Source: CAVPOO01 sp963707015
GTDB taxonomy: Bacteria > Pseudomonadota > Gammaproteobacteria > Thiohalobacterales > Thiohalobacteraceae
Direction: 5' to 3'
NCBI GenBank assembly: GCA_963707015.1
Contig: CAVPOO010000015.1
Coordinates: forward strand, 62,001 to 126,000
Length of the DNA stretch: 64,000 bases
Under the pieces are notes generated by a model. The model had not been told where the DNA came from. It searched no databases and was given only the letters and a program-made list of their open reading frames with translations. Within the stretch, counting starts at the first letter, position 1. Every line of letters starts with the position of its first letter. Positions 31,414-40,119 of this stretch are shown piece by piece. A program made the translations under genes and the position numbers.

Positions 31414-33150
31414 ATGAAGCTATCAGCAGTCGCCCCCCTGTTCATTCTGTTTGTATCGCTGAGTGAGGCGTTCGCCGGCATGCCCCTGCCGCGGTTCGCG
31501 CCGGGTACACCACACTACTTCGATGAATTCCATCCGGAGCTGACCCCCTGGACACCGGGTCCCGAACGCAATTTCGAAGAGGTCTTCAAGAACTACCGGT
31601 ACTTCGAGCTGGTCTTCGATGAGGGCGGCCCCGTTACGGTTCGCCATTACCAGAAAGGGAGTCTGACGGAGACACGGCGTTTCCGGCTTCAGGACGATGG
31701 CAGTCTGCAGCCCATCGGCGAGGACCACCCTTCCGCGACCGAAGGCCTCTATGACACGCTGTGTGCAAGCTGTCACGGCAAGCACCGTCTCGGCGGTATC
31801 GGCCCTGCCCTGCTGCCCGAGAATCTCGAACGTCTACGCCCTGAGGCAGCGGCTGATGTCATACGCGACGGGCGCGTAGCGACCCAGATGCCGGCCTTTG
31901 GCAGGCAGCTCACCGACGCGCAGCTTGCCGGACTCGTCGAGCACATCTATACGCCGCCGGCAGAAACTGTCACCTGGGGAGAAGCGGAAATCGAGGCATC
32001 GCGCATCGTCTATCAGGTCGGGCAAGCCCCGGCCGCGGCGCCTGTCTTCGATGCCGATCCGCTCAACCTGACGCTGGTCGTCGAGGCCGGCGATCATCAT
32101 ATCACCATTCTCGATGGCGACCGGCTGGAACCGGTCCACCGCTTCCCTACCCGTTTTGCACTGCATGGCGGGCTCAAGTACTCACCCGACGGCCGCTTCG
32201 TCTACATGGCGTCCCGCGATGGCTGGGTAACAAAATATGATCTCTATCGTCTCACACCGGTTGCGGAGATCCGTGTGGGTATCAACACGCGCAATGTCGC
32301 TGTCTCCGGTGACGGCCGTTACCTCCTGGCAGGCAATTATCTTCCCCATTCCGTGGTGCTGCTGGACGCCCGGGACCTGTCGCTCCTGCGCGTCATTCCC
32401 GCTGCAGGCGCTGCGGGCGGTTCCTCGCGTGTCAGCGCGGTGTATCAGGCGGCACCGCGCGGGAGTTTTGTGGTTGCCCTGAAAGACATCCCCGAGGTCT
32501 GGGAGATACGCCATGACGGTGAAGGGTTTCCGATTCACCGCATCCGGCTCGATCGCGTGCTCGACGACTTCCTGTTCGATCAGGACTACCGTTATGTCAT
32601 CGGCGCCGATCGTGCCAGCGACGGTGGACAAGTGGTGGAACTGGATACGGGAACAGTCGTCGCGACGCTGGAACTCTCCGGCATGCCGCATCTCGGTTCG
32701 GGAATCACCTGGAGCTACCAGGGGCATCCGGTGATGGCGACACCCAACCTGAAGAAGGGCGAGGTCGATGTGATCGACATGACCAGCTGGCGCACCATCA
32801 AGCGGCTGAAGACACTCGGCCCCGGCTTTTTCATGCGCAGTCACGAGAATACGCCTTACGCCTGGGTGGATGTGTTTTTCGGCGAAAACAAGGATGCACT
32901 GCACGTGATCAACAAGGACACACTGGAGATCGTCGCGACGCTGCGACCCGAGCGGGGGAAGACATCCGCCCACGTGGAATTCACGCGCGACGGGCGCTAC
33001 GCGCTGGTCAGCCTGTGGGAAATGGACGGCGCATTAATCGTCTATGACGCCAGGACGCTGCAGGAAGTCAAACGGATCCCGATGAAAAAGCCATCGGGCA
33101 AATACAATGTCTTTAACAAGATTACCCGTTCGGCCGGAACCAGCCATTAG
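31414..33150 (+). CDS. nirN: Dihydro-heme d1 dehydrogenase NirN, with an extra N-terminal segment
   Basis: Periplasmic cd1-like protein that oxidises dihydro-heme d1 to heme d1 in the last step and hands it to NirS. After a signal peptide (LSAVAPLFILFVSLSEAFAG, residues 3-22) comes an unusual ~85-residue segment (MPLPRFAPGTPHYFDEFHPE through LQPIGEDHP), then a cytochrome c domain with C117-A-S-C120-H121 and an eight-bladed propeller from ~190 to the end. At 578 aa it is ~85 residues longer than Pseudomonas NirN (~490 aa), the excess being this segment. Last gene of the locus. Confidence 0.9.
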   Translation: MKLSAVAPLFILFVSLSEAFAGMPLPRFAPGTPHYFDEFHPELTPWTPGPERNFEEVFKNYRYFELVFDEGGPVTVRHYQKGSLTETRRFRLQDDGSLQPIGEDHPSATEGLYDTLCASCHGKHRLGGIGPALLPENLERLRPEAAADVIRDGRVATQMPAFGRQLTDAQLAGLVEHIYTPPAETVTWGEAEIEASRIVYQVGQAPAAAPVFDADPLNLTLVVEAGDHHITILDGDRLEPVHRFPTRFALHGGLKYSPDGRFVYMASRDGWVTKYDLYRLTPVAEIRVGINTRNVAVSGDGRYLLAGNYLPHSVVLLDARDLSLLRVIPAAGAAGGSSRVSAVYQAAPRGSFVVALKDIPEVWEIRHDGEGFPIHRIRLDRVLDDFLFDQDYRYVIGADRASDGGQVVELDTGTVVATLELSGMPHLGSGITWSYQGHPVMATPNLKKGEVDVIDMTSWRTIKRLKTLGPGFFMRSHENTPYAWVDVFFGENKDALHVINKDTLEIVATLRPERGKTSAHVEFTRDGRYALVSLWEMDGALIVYDARTLQEVKRIPMKKPSGKYNVFNKITRSAGTSH

Positions 33151-33400
33151 CCGGCCGCATGCCGGGTGCATCGGCCTGTCTGCGGGCAAGGAAACCGGGT
33201 CAAGACGGGCCAGGACTCTTTCAACGTGATAATGACGGATGCTGACACATTAAGCTGAGCGCCAGTGTTCTTAACTAATTTATGGCCACGGAATCCACGG
33301 AAAAACACGGAAAGAACCAACACCCAATAGAATTTTTTCAGTGTTTTTCCGTGGATTCCGTGGCCATACTATCCGTCATCATCCGCTTGGAAAATGCGGG
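33151..33400. other. Intergenic region with a 27-bp inverted repeat
   Basis: No gene between nirN and the convergent DUF255 gene. Besides the inverted repeat at 33282-33367 and the element end at 33387-33404, nothing was recognised. Confidence 0.5.
33282..33367. repeat. 86-bp inverted repeat with perfect 27-bp arms
   Basis: Arms at 33282-33308 and 33341-33367 are exact reverse complements; the core reads CCACGGAATCCACGGAAAAA. They enclose 32 bp. Such CCACGGAATCCACGG hairpins occur as dispersed intergenic repeats in gammaproteobacteria; a degraded copy is at 3428-3486. It could terminate both nirN and the convergent DUF255 gene. Confidence 0.8.
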
Positions 33401-33404
33401 CTAG
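33387..33404. mobile_element. Degenerate CTAG-element end (copy D)
   Basis: GAAAATGCGGG followed by CTAG matches the right end of copies A and C (GAGAAATGCGGG-CTAG). The CTAG contains the TAG stop of the DUF255 gene. No left partner is visible, so it is a solo end, possibly created when the inverted repeat at 33282-33367 replaced the interior. Confidence 0.4.
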
Positions 33405-35239
33405 TGATACAGGGCCACGTAGCTTGCGTACCAGAAGGGTGCCCGGCTAACGGTCACGGAAGCGGCGTCCAGCGCCTGCCTGACCCGGCTCTCGGGCACA
33501 ATGGGGTCGTCAGGGTTGCCTGCTGTGCGGGTTACGGCGATCAGTCTCCCTGCCGGGGACGGGATAGGCCCGTCATCCAGGGCCGCCGCTTCATCCCGGG
33601 AGGGGATGAGCCGGTCTTCGCCCAGTCGCCACAGTGATCCGACCTGGAATCGGCGCCAGCCCTGGCGCGCAATACGCTGTGCCAGTTGCCGATCCGCCGT
33701 GCTCCCGAACGCCTTATGCCATGCCCACAAACCACTCGCGACCAGGGCGTAGTCCTGCAGTGATGCATCCCCCAGTGCCTGGCCGGCGTTCCGCGCCCGC
33801 CACAGCTGGTCGCCGTCCCAGAACTTTTTTGCCAGCGCGTCGCGCAGCGTGTCGGCCGCCAGCCGGTAGCGACGGTCCTCTGATGCCGCGTCAAACGCCT
33901 TGGCGCCCGCGACCAGCGCCTCCAGCATCAGGCCGTTCCAGCCGGACAGTACCTTGGTATCGACAGGCAGACTGCGCTGTGCGCGTGCGGCGAGAAGTTT
34001 TTTCCGGATAGATGACAGGCTGGCATCGAGCCCGCGGACGGACTGATCCGTCGCCGCTGCGAGCGCCTCGCGACCCGTCACGGGTATCAAATGATAGCCG
34101 TGCTCGAATGCGGGCGGTCTGTCCAGCCCATAGTAAGCTCGCGCAATCGCCCATTCCTGTTTGCTCAGGAGCTGCCTGATGTCATCAGCAGCCCAGAGAT
34201 AATAACCGCCCTCGACGTCGTGGGCATCGACCGCAGAGAGACTTGCCATAAAGGTCCCGTCACCTGCGCTCAGTTCACGTAGCAGGAAATCCAGCGTGTC
34301 CCTGGCAACGTCCCGATAGCGGGGCTCATTGAACACATCCGCCGCCTGCAGGTAGACATTGACCAGTTGCGCGTTGTCATACAGCATCTTTTCGAAGTGC
34401 GGAATCTGCCAGTCGGGGACGGTCGAGTAGCGGAAGAATCCGCCGCCGAGATGGTCGCGCATGCCCTTCCCCGCCATTTGCTCCAGCGTCAGGACCAGGA
34501 ACTCGGCAAGGCGCCGGTCGGGCCTGCGCTTCTGCACCTCGAGCAGGGCCAGCAGTTGCGGCGCCATCGGAAACTTGCTCTGCTGACCGAAACCGCCCGC
34601 CAGTTCGTCGCCAAGCTCCAGTGCCTGCCTGATCAGTTGCCGATCCAGTTCCAGCGCGTCGACTGTTACAGTCGCTGGCGGTTCTGCCGGCTGCTGTTTC
34701 GCGGCCTCCCGCGCAAGTTCCACAAGTCCGGCACTGTCCTGCGTCCAGCGATCATTCAGCTTTTTCAGAAGCTCGGCAAAGGACGCCGGTGGCAGATAGG
34801 TCAGGCCGAACAGGGGGTAGCCTTCCGGGGTAAGAAATACATTCAGTGGCCATCCGGCATGCCCGCGGGTTCGCTGCACGAAATCGATGAGCTGCTCATC
34901 CAGTGCCGGCTGCAGTTCACGATCCACCTTGACGGGGACGAAATGCGCGTTGAGAAACCGCGCCGTCTCGGGATTGCGGTAGCTTTCCCGCTGCATCACG
35001 TGGCACCAGTGGCACGCGAAGTAACCGCTGGAGATGAAAATCAGTTTCCTCTCCTCGCGCGCCCGCGCCAGCACGTCCTTACCCCAGACCTGCCAGTGCA
35101 CCGGGTCCTGGCCGTGCATGGCCAGATAGGGCGAGGGGTGGTCAGCGAGCTGATTCTCCAGGACCGGGCGCGGCGTCGCCAGACTGCTCACCATCAACAG
35201 GAACAGGCCGAGCGTCATGCAGATCTGTCGCAGGTACAT
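33401..35239 (-). CDS. Thioredoxin-fold DUF255 protein (YyaL/SPATA20 family)
   Basis: A 612-aa protein. A signal-like N-terminus (LGLFLLMVSSLATP) precedes the DUF255 thioredoxin-fold domain (NQLADHPSPYLAMHGQDPVHW, then FACHWCHVMQRESY carrying the Cys-His-Trp-Cys motif), which is followed by a long (alpha/alpha)6-barrel-like region with GGGFFRYSTVPDWQIPHFEKMLYDNAQL and DTKVLSGWNGLMLEAL. Members are widespread and uncharacterised; the CxxC suggests a redox role. It is shorter than typical members (~680 aa). Convergent with nirN. Confidence 0.88.
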   Translation of the reverse strand: MYLRQICMTLGLFLLMVSSLATPRPVLENQLADHPSPYLAMHGQDPVHWQVWGKDVLARAREERKLIFISSGYFACHWCHVMQRESYRNPETARFLNAHFVPVKVDRELQPALDEQLIDFVQRTRGHAGWPLNVFLTPEGYPLFGLTYLPPASFAELLKKLNDRWTQDSAGLVELAREAAKQQPAEPPATVTVDALELDRQLIRQALELGDELAGGFGQQSKFPMAPQLLALLEVQKRRPDRRLAEFLVLTLEQMAGKGMRDHLGGGFFRYSTVPDWQIPHFEKMLYDNAQLVNVYLQAADVFNEPRYRDVARDTLDFLLRELSAGDGTFMASLSAVDAHDVEGGYYLWAADDIRQLLSKQEWAIARAYYGLDRPPAFEHGYHLIPVTGREALAAATDQSVRGLDASLSSIRKKLLAARAQRSLPVDTKVLSGWNGLMLEALVAGAKAFDAASEDRRYRLAADTLRDALAKKFWDGDQLWRARNAGQALGDASLQDYALVASGLWAWHKAFGSTADRQLAQRIARQGWRRFQVGSLWRLGEDRLIPSRDEAAALDDGPIPSPAGRLIAVTRTAGNPDDPIVPESRVRQALDAASVTVSRAPFWYASYVALYH

Positions 35240-35337
35240 ATCAGTCGCTGTCAGCGAAAGCGTCCAGCCGGGACGCCGGCAGTAGGGAAGAGACGGTCCA
35301 GGAGGCGACGAACTATGCCGCCGGCAGGGAACATGCG

Positions 35338-36189
35338 TTACTTGCCCTGCCGGGAAGCGCGTTCTTCCCTCTCGATGCGATCCAGTTCGGCATCCATTTC
35401 CGCGTCGGTCATCGGCGACTGTTCGTCCTCGCCCGCGGCATGCGGGCGGTTTCTCAAGAATCGCCGGGAGAACACTATGCCGAGCTCAAACAGCACCCAC
35501 ATGGGCACCGCCAGCAGCGTCTGGGAAATCACATCGGGGGGTGTCAGCAACATGCCGATCACAAAGACGCCCACGATCACATAGGGACGCTTGGCGGCCA
35601 GGGCCTCCGGCGTCGTCACGCCAATCCACACCAGGACAAAGGTTGCCACCGGAATCTCGAAGGCCACACCGAACGCAAAGAACAGCGTCAGCACGAAATC
35701 GAGGTACTTGCCTATGTCGGTCATCACCGACACACCCTCGGGTGCAACGCCAGTCAGGAAGGCGAACACCAGAGGGAAAACCACAAAGTAGGCAAACGCA
35801 GCGCCTGCATAAAACAGCACCGTGCTCGAAACGACCAGGGGAAAGGCGAGGCGCTGCTCATGCCGGTAAAGCCCCGGGGCCACAAACGCCCAGACCTGAT
35901 ACAGGATGTAGGGCATGGCGATGAAGATTGACGCGACCAGGGCCAGCTTGAAGGGGATCAGAAATGGCGCTGCCACCTCGATCGCGATGAGGGAACTGTC
36001 TTCGGGAAGTACCCTGGTCAGCGGTCCGGAAAGAAGGGTAAAGAGGCGGTTGGCAAAGGGCATCAGCGCCAGAAATACCACCAGTACGGCAAGTACTATG
36101 CGCAGCACCCGGTCGCGCAACTCGATCAGGTGGGAAACGAAGGGCTGCTCGCTGTCAGGCGTCTCGTCCTGATTGTCGCTTGGCGTCAT
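35338..36189 (-). CDS. tatC: Sec-independent protein translocase TatC
   Basis: Six-span receptor core of the Tat system, which exports folded, often cofactor-containing proteins to the periplasm. The 283-aa product begins with the conserved cytoplasmic motif FVSHLIELRDRVLR, includes the PFxxPFKLALVAS region and ends in a charged tail. ATG at 36189 lies within the 3' end of tatB (35-bp overlap); the longer open frame is ignored because family members start just before SHLxELR. Order his-tatA-tatB-tatC is common in beta/gammaproteobacteria. Confidence 0.95.
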   Translation of the reverse strand: MTPSDNQDETPDSEQPFVSHLIELRDRVLRIVLAVLVVFLALMPFANRLFTLLSGPLTRVLPEDSSLIAIEVAAPFLIPFKLALVASIFIAMPYILYQVWAFVAPGLYRHEQRLAFPLVVSSTVLFYAGAAFAYFVVFPLVFAFLTGVAPEGVSVMTDIGKYLDFVLTLFFAFGVAFEIPVATFVLVWIGVTTPEALAAKRPYVIVGVFVIGMLLTPPDVISQTLLAVPMWVLFELGIVFSRRFLRNRPHAAGEDEQSPMTDAEMDAELDRIEREERASRQGK

Positions 36190-36535
36190 GTGGAGAATCC
36201 GTGGCCTCCCCACGCGGAGATGATTCGGGGGATTCCGAGCGCCGGGGGGAATCAGCGGGATCTTTCAGCAGCTGCCCGGCGTCCGCAGCGATCTCCTTGG
36301 TCTCTTCGATGATCTCATGCAGACCCGTGGATTTGGCCTGCTTAGCCAGGGTCTGCCTGAGCTCTTCCGCGGCCAGTTCCCGCTGGATGTCCGCCCGAAC
36401 AGTACCAACGAAGCGCCGCATCTTGCCCATCCACAAGCCTGCCGATCGCGCCATGCGTGGCAGGCGTTCCGGGCCGACCACCAGCAGGGCCACAATCAGT
36501 ATCAGAGTCAGCTCCCAGAAACCGATATCGAACAT
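36155..36535 (-). CDS. tatB: Sec-independent protein translocase TatB
   Basis: 126 aa with an N-terminal span (ELTLILIVALLVVGPERLPRMARS, hinge Gly-Pro-Glu-Arg-Leu-Pro) followed by an amphipathic helix and a charged tail. It forms the receptor complex with TatC. It begins MFDIGFWEL, typical for TatB, and lies between tatA and tatC on the minus strand. Confidence 0.94.
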   Translation of the reverse strand: MFDIGFWELTLILIVALLVVGPERLPRMARSAGLWMGKMRRFVGTVRADIQRELAAEELRQTLAKQAKSTGLHEIIEETKEIAADAGQLLKDPADSPRRSESPESSPRGEATDSPHDAKRQSGRDA

Positions 36536-36604
36536 AGGTAGGCTCGCATCCGCGACACCACACTAGGACCGGGCACAGACCACGATCAGTGTGCGGCTTC
36601 GCAA

Positions 36605-36838
36605 TCAGACCTTGCGCTTGTCCTGGGTACTGACGTCTCCTTCATACGTCTTGCCGGTCTGCTGGTCCTCGAGCTTTTCGCTGCCTGCGGCATTCTCCTC
36701 GCCTTCCTTGACCGCCGAACGGAAACCCTTCACGGCACTCCCCAGATCGGTGCCCAGGGTGCGCAGCCGCTTGGCGCCAAACAGCACCAGAACGATCGCA
36801 AGAACAATCAACAACTGCCAGATACTGATACCACCCAT
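36605..36838 (-). CDS. tatA: Sec-independent protein translocase TatA/TatE
   Basis: A 77-aa pore-forming Tat component. MGGISIWQLLIVLAIVLVLFG is the short N-terminal span, the hinge FGAKRLRTLGTDLGSAVKGFR follows, then an acidic Glu/Lys-rich tail. ATG 36838 is the conserved start; upstream in-frame codons lead into unrelated sequence. Located 37 bp after hisE. Confidence 0.95.
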   Translation of the reverse strand: MGGISIWQLLIVLAIVLVLFGAKRLRTLGTDLGSAVKGFRSAVKEGEENAAGSEKLEDQQTGKTYEGDVSTQDKRKV

Positions 36839-36875
36839 AATTGACTCCTGCCGCCAGAGCGGCAATTTCCGACAG

Positions 36876-37193
36876 CTACTCGTGTCGCGCTGCCTTTTCA
36901 TCAAGTCCCGACAGACCGAATCGTCGATCGAGCTCGGCCAGAACATCCTCAGGCCCCAGCCCCTTATCGGCCAGCATAACCAGGGTATGAAACCATAGAT
37001 CCGCAGTCTCATAAACCAGGTGTTCGGGCGAACCACTCTTGGCAGCGAGGATGGTTTCGGTAGCTTCTTCGCCCACTTTCTTCAAGATGGCGTCGAGCCC
37101 CTTGGCATACAGGCCGGCCACATAGGAAGTGTCCGGATCCGCCTGCTTGCGCGCCTCGAGCACTTTGCCAAGCTGTTGCAGGATATCACTCAT
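36876..37193 (-). CDS. hisE: Phosphoribosyl-ATP pyrophosphatase
   Basis: Second step of histidine biosynthesis, hydrolysing PR-ATP to PR-AMP. The 105-aa product has the MazG-like helices with metal-binding acidic residues in LKKVGEEATETILAAKSG and VYETADLWFHTLVML. HisE and HisI are separate genes here rather than the fused HisIE of enterics. The ATG at 37193 gives the standard MSDILQQLGKVLEARK start. Confidence 0.95.
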   Translation of the reverse strand: MSDILQQLGKVLEARKQADPDTSYVAGLYAKGLDAILKKVGEEATETILAAKSGSPEHLVYETADLWFHTLVMLADKGLGPEDVLAELDRRFGLSGLDEKAARHE

Positions 37194-37251
37194 TGACGCC
37201 TCGGTGCCGGAAAAACTTTTCATTTGGCAGTGCTGTCGGCTACAGAGCCGC

Positions 37252-37638
37252 TCACGTGTAAATCTCGTCCGGATCCTTGAGCACCGGATCGACAACATCC
37301 CAGCGCCCCTCAGTCAACCGATTGAAGAAACAGCTGCGCCGGCCGGTATGACAGGCGATGCCACCGACCTGCTCTATTTTCAATAAGACGACATCCTTGT
37401 CACAGTCAACGCGGATCTCTCTGACCTGCTGCACGTGACCCGACTCCTCGCCCTTGTGCCACAACCTGCCGCGCGAGCGCGACCAGTAGACCGCATGGCC
37501 AAGCCGTGCGGTAAGTGTCAGCGATTCCCGGTTCATCCAGGCGAACATCAGGACGTCGCCGCTTTGGGCATCCTGCGCGATGGCGGGTACCAGACCCTCG
37601 TCGGTCCACTTGATTTCGTCAAGCCAGGTGTCGGTCAT
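37252..37638 (-). CDS. hisI: Phosphoribosyl-AMP cyclohydrolase
   Basis: Opens the purine ring of PR-AMP in histidine biosynthesis; a zinc enzyme. The 128-aa product shows MFAWMNRESLTLT, YWSRSRGRLWHKGEESGHVQ, and the metal-binding VDCDKDVVLLKIEQVGGIACHTGRRSCF. ATG 37638 is selected over an upstream in-frame codon because it begins directly at the conserved core (MTDTWLDEIKW). Confidence 0.95.
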   Translation of the reverse strand: MTDTWLDEIKWTDEGLVPAIAQDAQSGDVLMFAWMNRESLTLTARLGHAVYWSRSRGRLWHKGEESGHVQQVREIRVDCDKDVVLLKIEQVGGIACHTGRRSCFFNRLTEGRWDVVDPVLKDPDEIYT

Positions 37639-37713
37639 GTCACTCGAACAGCAGCCCGAGGCGTACGGGTGCGGCGTGAACAAGGCGCAGCATCAGTTTC
37701 CCGACCCTGCCGG

Positions 37714-38484
37714 TCACAACCTGACTTCGATACCACACTCTGCCATATGCCGCTTCGCCTCCCCGATACTGTATTCGCCAAAGTGGAAAATGCTGGCGGC
37801 TAGCACGGCGTCCGCCTTGCCCTCGGTAATCCCGGCGACCAGATGGTCGAGGTTGCCGACACCGCCTGAGGCGATGACGGGCACATCCACCGCCTCACTC
37901 ACCGCGCGGGTAAGCGCCAGATCAAAGCCGTCCTTGGTTCCATCCCGGTCCATGCTGGTGAGCAGAATCTCACCGGCGCCGTACGCGACCATCCGCCGTG
38001 CCCATTCCACGGCATCGATGCCGGTCGGCTTGCGTCCACCGTGGGTAAAGATCTCCCAGCGATTCACCTGACCGGCCTCGCGGACCTGTTTCGCATCGAC
38101 CGCCACGACGATACACTGCGACCCGAAACGTTCCGCGGCCTCGCGCACGAATTCCGGCCGATTGACGGCCGCCGTGTTGATGGCAACCTTGTCAGCGCCG
38201 GCATTGAGCATGCGGCGGATATCGGCAAGTTCGCGGATACCGCCACCGACCGTCAACGGGATGAAGACCTCGCCCGCGACCTCCTCGACCACATGCACCA
38301 TGGTTTCACGTTCATCGGAACTCGCCGTGATGTCCAGAAAGGTAATCTCATCGGCGCCCTGCTCATCGTAGCGGCGCGCCACCTCGACGGGATCACCGGC
38401 ATCGCGGATATCCACGAATTGCACCCCCTTGACGACACGACCGGCGTCGACGTCAAGGCAGGGTATGATGCGTTTGGCCAACAT
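37714..38484 (-). CDS. hisF: Imidazole glycerol phosphate synthase cyclase subunit
   Basis: TIM-barrel cyclase that, with HisH, makes imidazole glycerol phosphate and AICAR from PRFAR and ammonia. 256 aa, beginning MLAKRIIPCLDVDAGRVVKG; catalytic Asp residues lie in CLDVD and in LTSMDRDGTKDGFD. Length and ends match the family (~255 aa). Confidence 0.97.
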   Translation of the reverse strand: MLAKRIIPCLDVDAGRVVKGVQFVDIRDAGDPVEVARRYDEQGADEITFLDITASSDERETMVHVVEEVAGEVFIPLTVGGGIRELADIRRMLNAGADKVAINTAAVNRPEFVREAAERFGSQCIVVAVDAKQVREAGQVNRWEIFTHGGRKPTGIDAVEWARRMVAYGAGEILLTSMDRDGTKDGFDLALTRAVSEAVDVPVIASGGVGNLDHLVAGITEGKADAVLAASIFHFGEYSIGEAKRHMAECGIEVRL

Positions 38485-38589
38485 GATTCGGATAAGCGTC
38501 CATAGGTAATTATGGGTATGGGATGGAGGGCGCGGTCCGGCTGACGAAACGGCTTCGGCCGGGCCGGGTTATCCTGCCGCGCCTGCCCT

Positions 38590-39321
38590 TTACATCGCCG
38601 CCACGAGCTTTTGCGCCTCCGCGAGATCGATGGTGCCCTCATACAGGGCCCGCCCGATTATCGCCCCCATGATACCGTCATCGGCCACCTCACAGAGTGC
38701 GCGGATATCGTCCAGACTGCTGACGCCGCCGGACGCAATGACCGGAACCGTAATCGCGCGCGCCAGTGCTGCCGTTGCCGCCACATTGGCGCCCGTCATC
38801 ATGCCATCGCGCCCGATGTCGGTGTAGACGATGGCCGCCACACCGTCCCGCTCAACGTGTTGCGCCACCTCAACGACGTTGTGATTCGAGAGCTTCGACC
38901 AGCCATCGATGGCAACCTTTCCATCCCTGGCATCGAGTCCGACAATGATATGGCCGGGAAACTCCAGGCACAGATCGTTGACGAAATGCGGCGCACTGAC
39001 GGCCTTGGTGCCGATGATGACATAACTCACACCGGCATCCAGATAAGCCTGGACCGTATCCTCATCGCGTATACCACCCCCGACCTGGATGGGCAGATCG
39101 GGAAAGGCACCGGCAATGCGACGGATCGCCGAGGCATTGACCGGTTTGCCTTCAAAGGCACCATTGAGGTCGACCATGTGCAGGCGCCTGGCGCCGGCAT
39201 CGACCCAGCGCTGCGCCACCTCGAGCGGATCGTTGGAGAATACGGTTTCATCGTCCATCCGTCCCTGGCGCAGGCGCACACAACGGCCGTCTTTGAGATC
39301 AATGGCTGGTATCAATAACAT
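38590..39321 (-). CDS. hisA: ProFAR isomerase
   Basis: TIM-barrel Amadori isomerase converting ProFAR to PRFAR. 243 aa from ATG 39321, beginning MLLIPAIDLKDGRCVRLRQG; the catalytic Asp are in AIDLKDG and YTDIGRDGMM. The longer open frame upstream has no homologous sequence. It lies between hisH and hisF. Confidence 0.96.
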   Translation of the reverse strand: MLLIPAIDLKDGRCVRLRQGRMDDETVFSNDPLEVAQRWVDAGARRLHMVDLNGAFEGKPVNASAIRRIAGAFPDLPIQVGGGIRDEDTVQAYLDAGVSYVIIGTKAVSAPHFVNDLCLEFPGHIIVGLDARDGKVAIDGWSKLSNHNVVEVAQHVERDGVAAIVYTDIGRDGMMTGANVAATAALARAITVPVIASGGVSSLDDIRALCEVADDGIMGAIIGRALYEGTIDLAEAQKLVAAM

Positions 39322-39427
39322 GCTGGAAGGTTTCCTTGAGGAAATTGCGGGCAGAGACGATTTTCTGCCCCGCATGATAAGCCGCTGCACAGGTCATTTC
39401 GGGAAAATCGTCTCTGACCCCAACTTC

Positions 39428-40072
39428 TCAACCCTGTCCATCCCAGGTCACAAAGTTCGCCAGGAGCCTCAGACCGGCGGCCTGGCTCTTTTCCGGGTGA
39501 AACTGCACGGCAAACAGGTTATCGCGGGCAAGCACAGAGGTGAAGCGCACCCCATACTCGGTCGTACCCACCGTATCTTCGGCCTTGAGCGGCATGGCGC
39601 AGTAACTGTGAACGAAGTAAAACCGGCTGTCCTGTGCTATCCCTTCCCATAGCGGATGCGGATACTGATGCACCTGATTCCAGCCCATGTGCGGAATCTT
39701 CAGCCGCTCGCCCGTTCCGGGAACCGTTAACGACGCGGGGAAATGCCGTACCTCGCCAGCAAACAAGCCCAGACAGGTCGTACCGCCACTCTCTTCGGAG
39801 CGTTCGAGCAAGGCCTGCATGCCGAGGCAGACACCGAGCAGGGGCTGGCTGCGGGCGACTTCCCGCAGGACCTCATCGAGACCCAGGCGTTGCAGTTCTT
39901 CCATGCAGTGGCCGACCGCACCCACGCCCGGAAAGACGACCCGGTCGGCTGACCTGATAGTCTCCGGGTCCTGGCTCACCTCGATGCGCGCGTCTCCGGC
40001 AACGTGCTCGAACGCCTTGGCGATGGAATGCAGATTCCCCATGCCGTAGTCAACAATTGCAATCGTGTTCAT
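39428..40072 (-). CDS. hisH: Imidazole glycerol phosphate synthase glutaminase subunit
   Basis: Class I glutamine amidotransferase that feeds ammonia to HisF. 214 aa; IVDYGMGNLHS at the N-terminus, nucleophile Cys in LLGVCLGMQALLERSEE, and the His-x-Glu of the triad in VQFHPEKSQ. Length and motifs are complete. Confidence 0.96.
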   Translation of the reverse strand: MNTIAIVDYGMGNLHSIAKAFEHVAGDARIEVSQDPETIRSADRVVFPGVGAVGHCMEELQRLGLDEVLREVARSQPLLGVCLGMQALLERSEESGGTTCLGLFAGEVRHFPASLTVPGTGERLKIPHMGWNQVHQYPHPLWEGIAQDSRFYFVHSYCAMPLKAEDTVGTTEYGVRFTSVLARDNLFAVQFHPEKSQAAGLRLLANFVTWDGQG

Positions 40073-40119
40073 GTACTGCCTGATCGGTGAACAAGCCCTG
40101 ATAATAGATTAACAGGCGC

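Noticed and set aside
34367..35584. 405-codon open frame on the plus strand
   Set aside because: Runs antisense to the DUF255 and tatC genes and crosses their boundary, which a real gene would not be expected to do.
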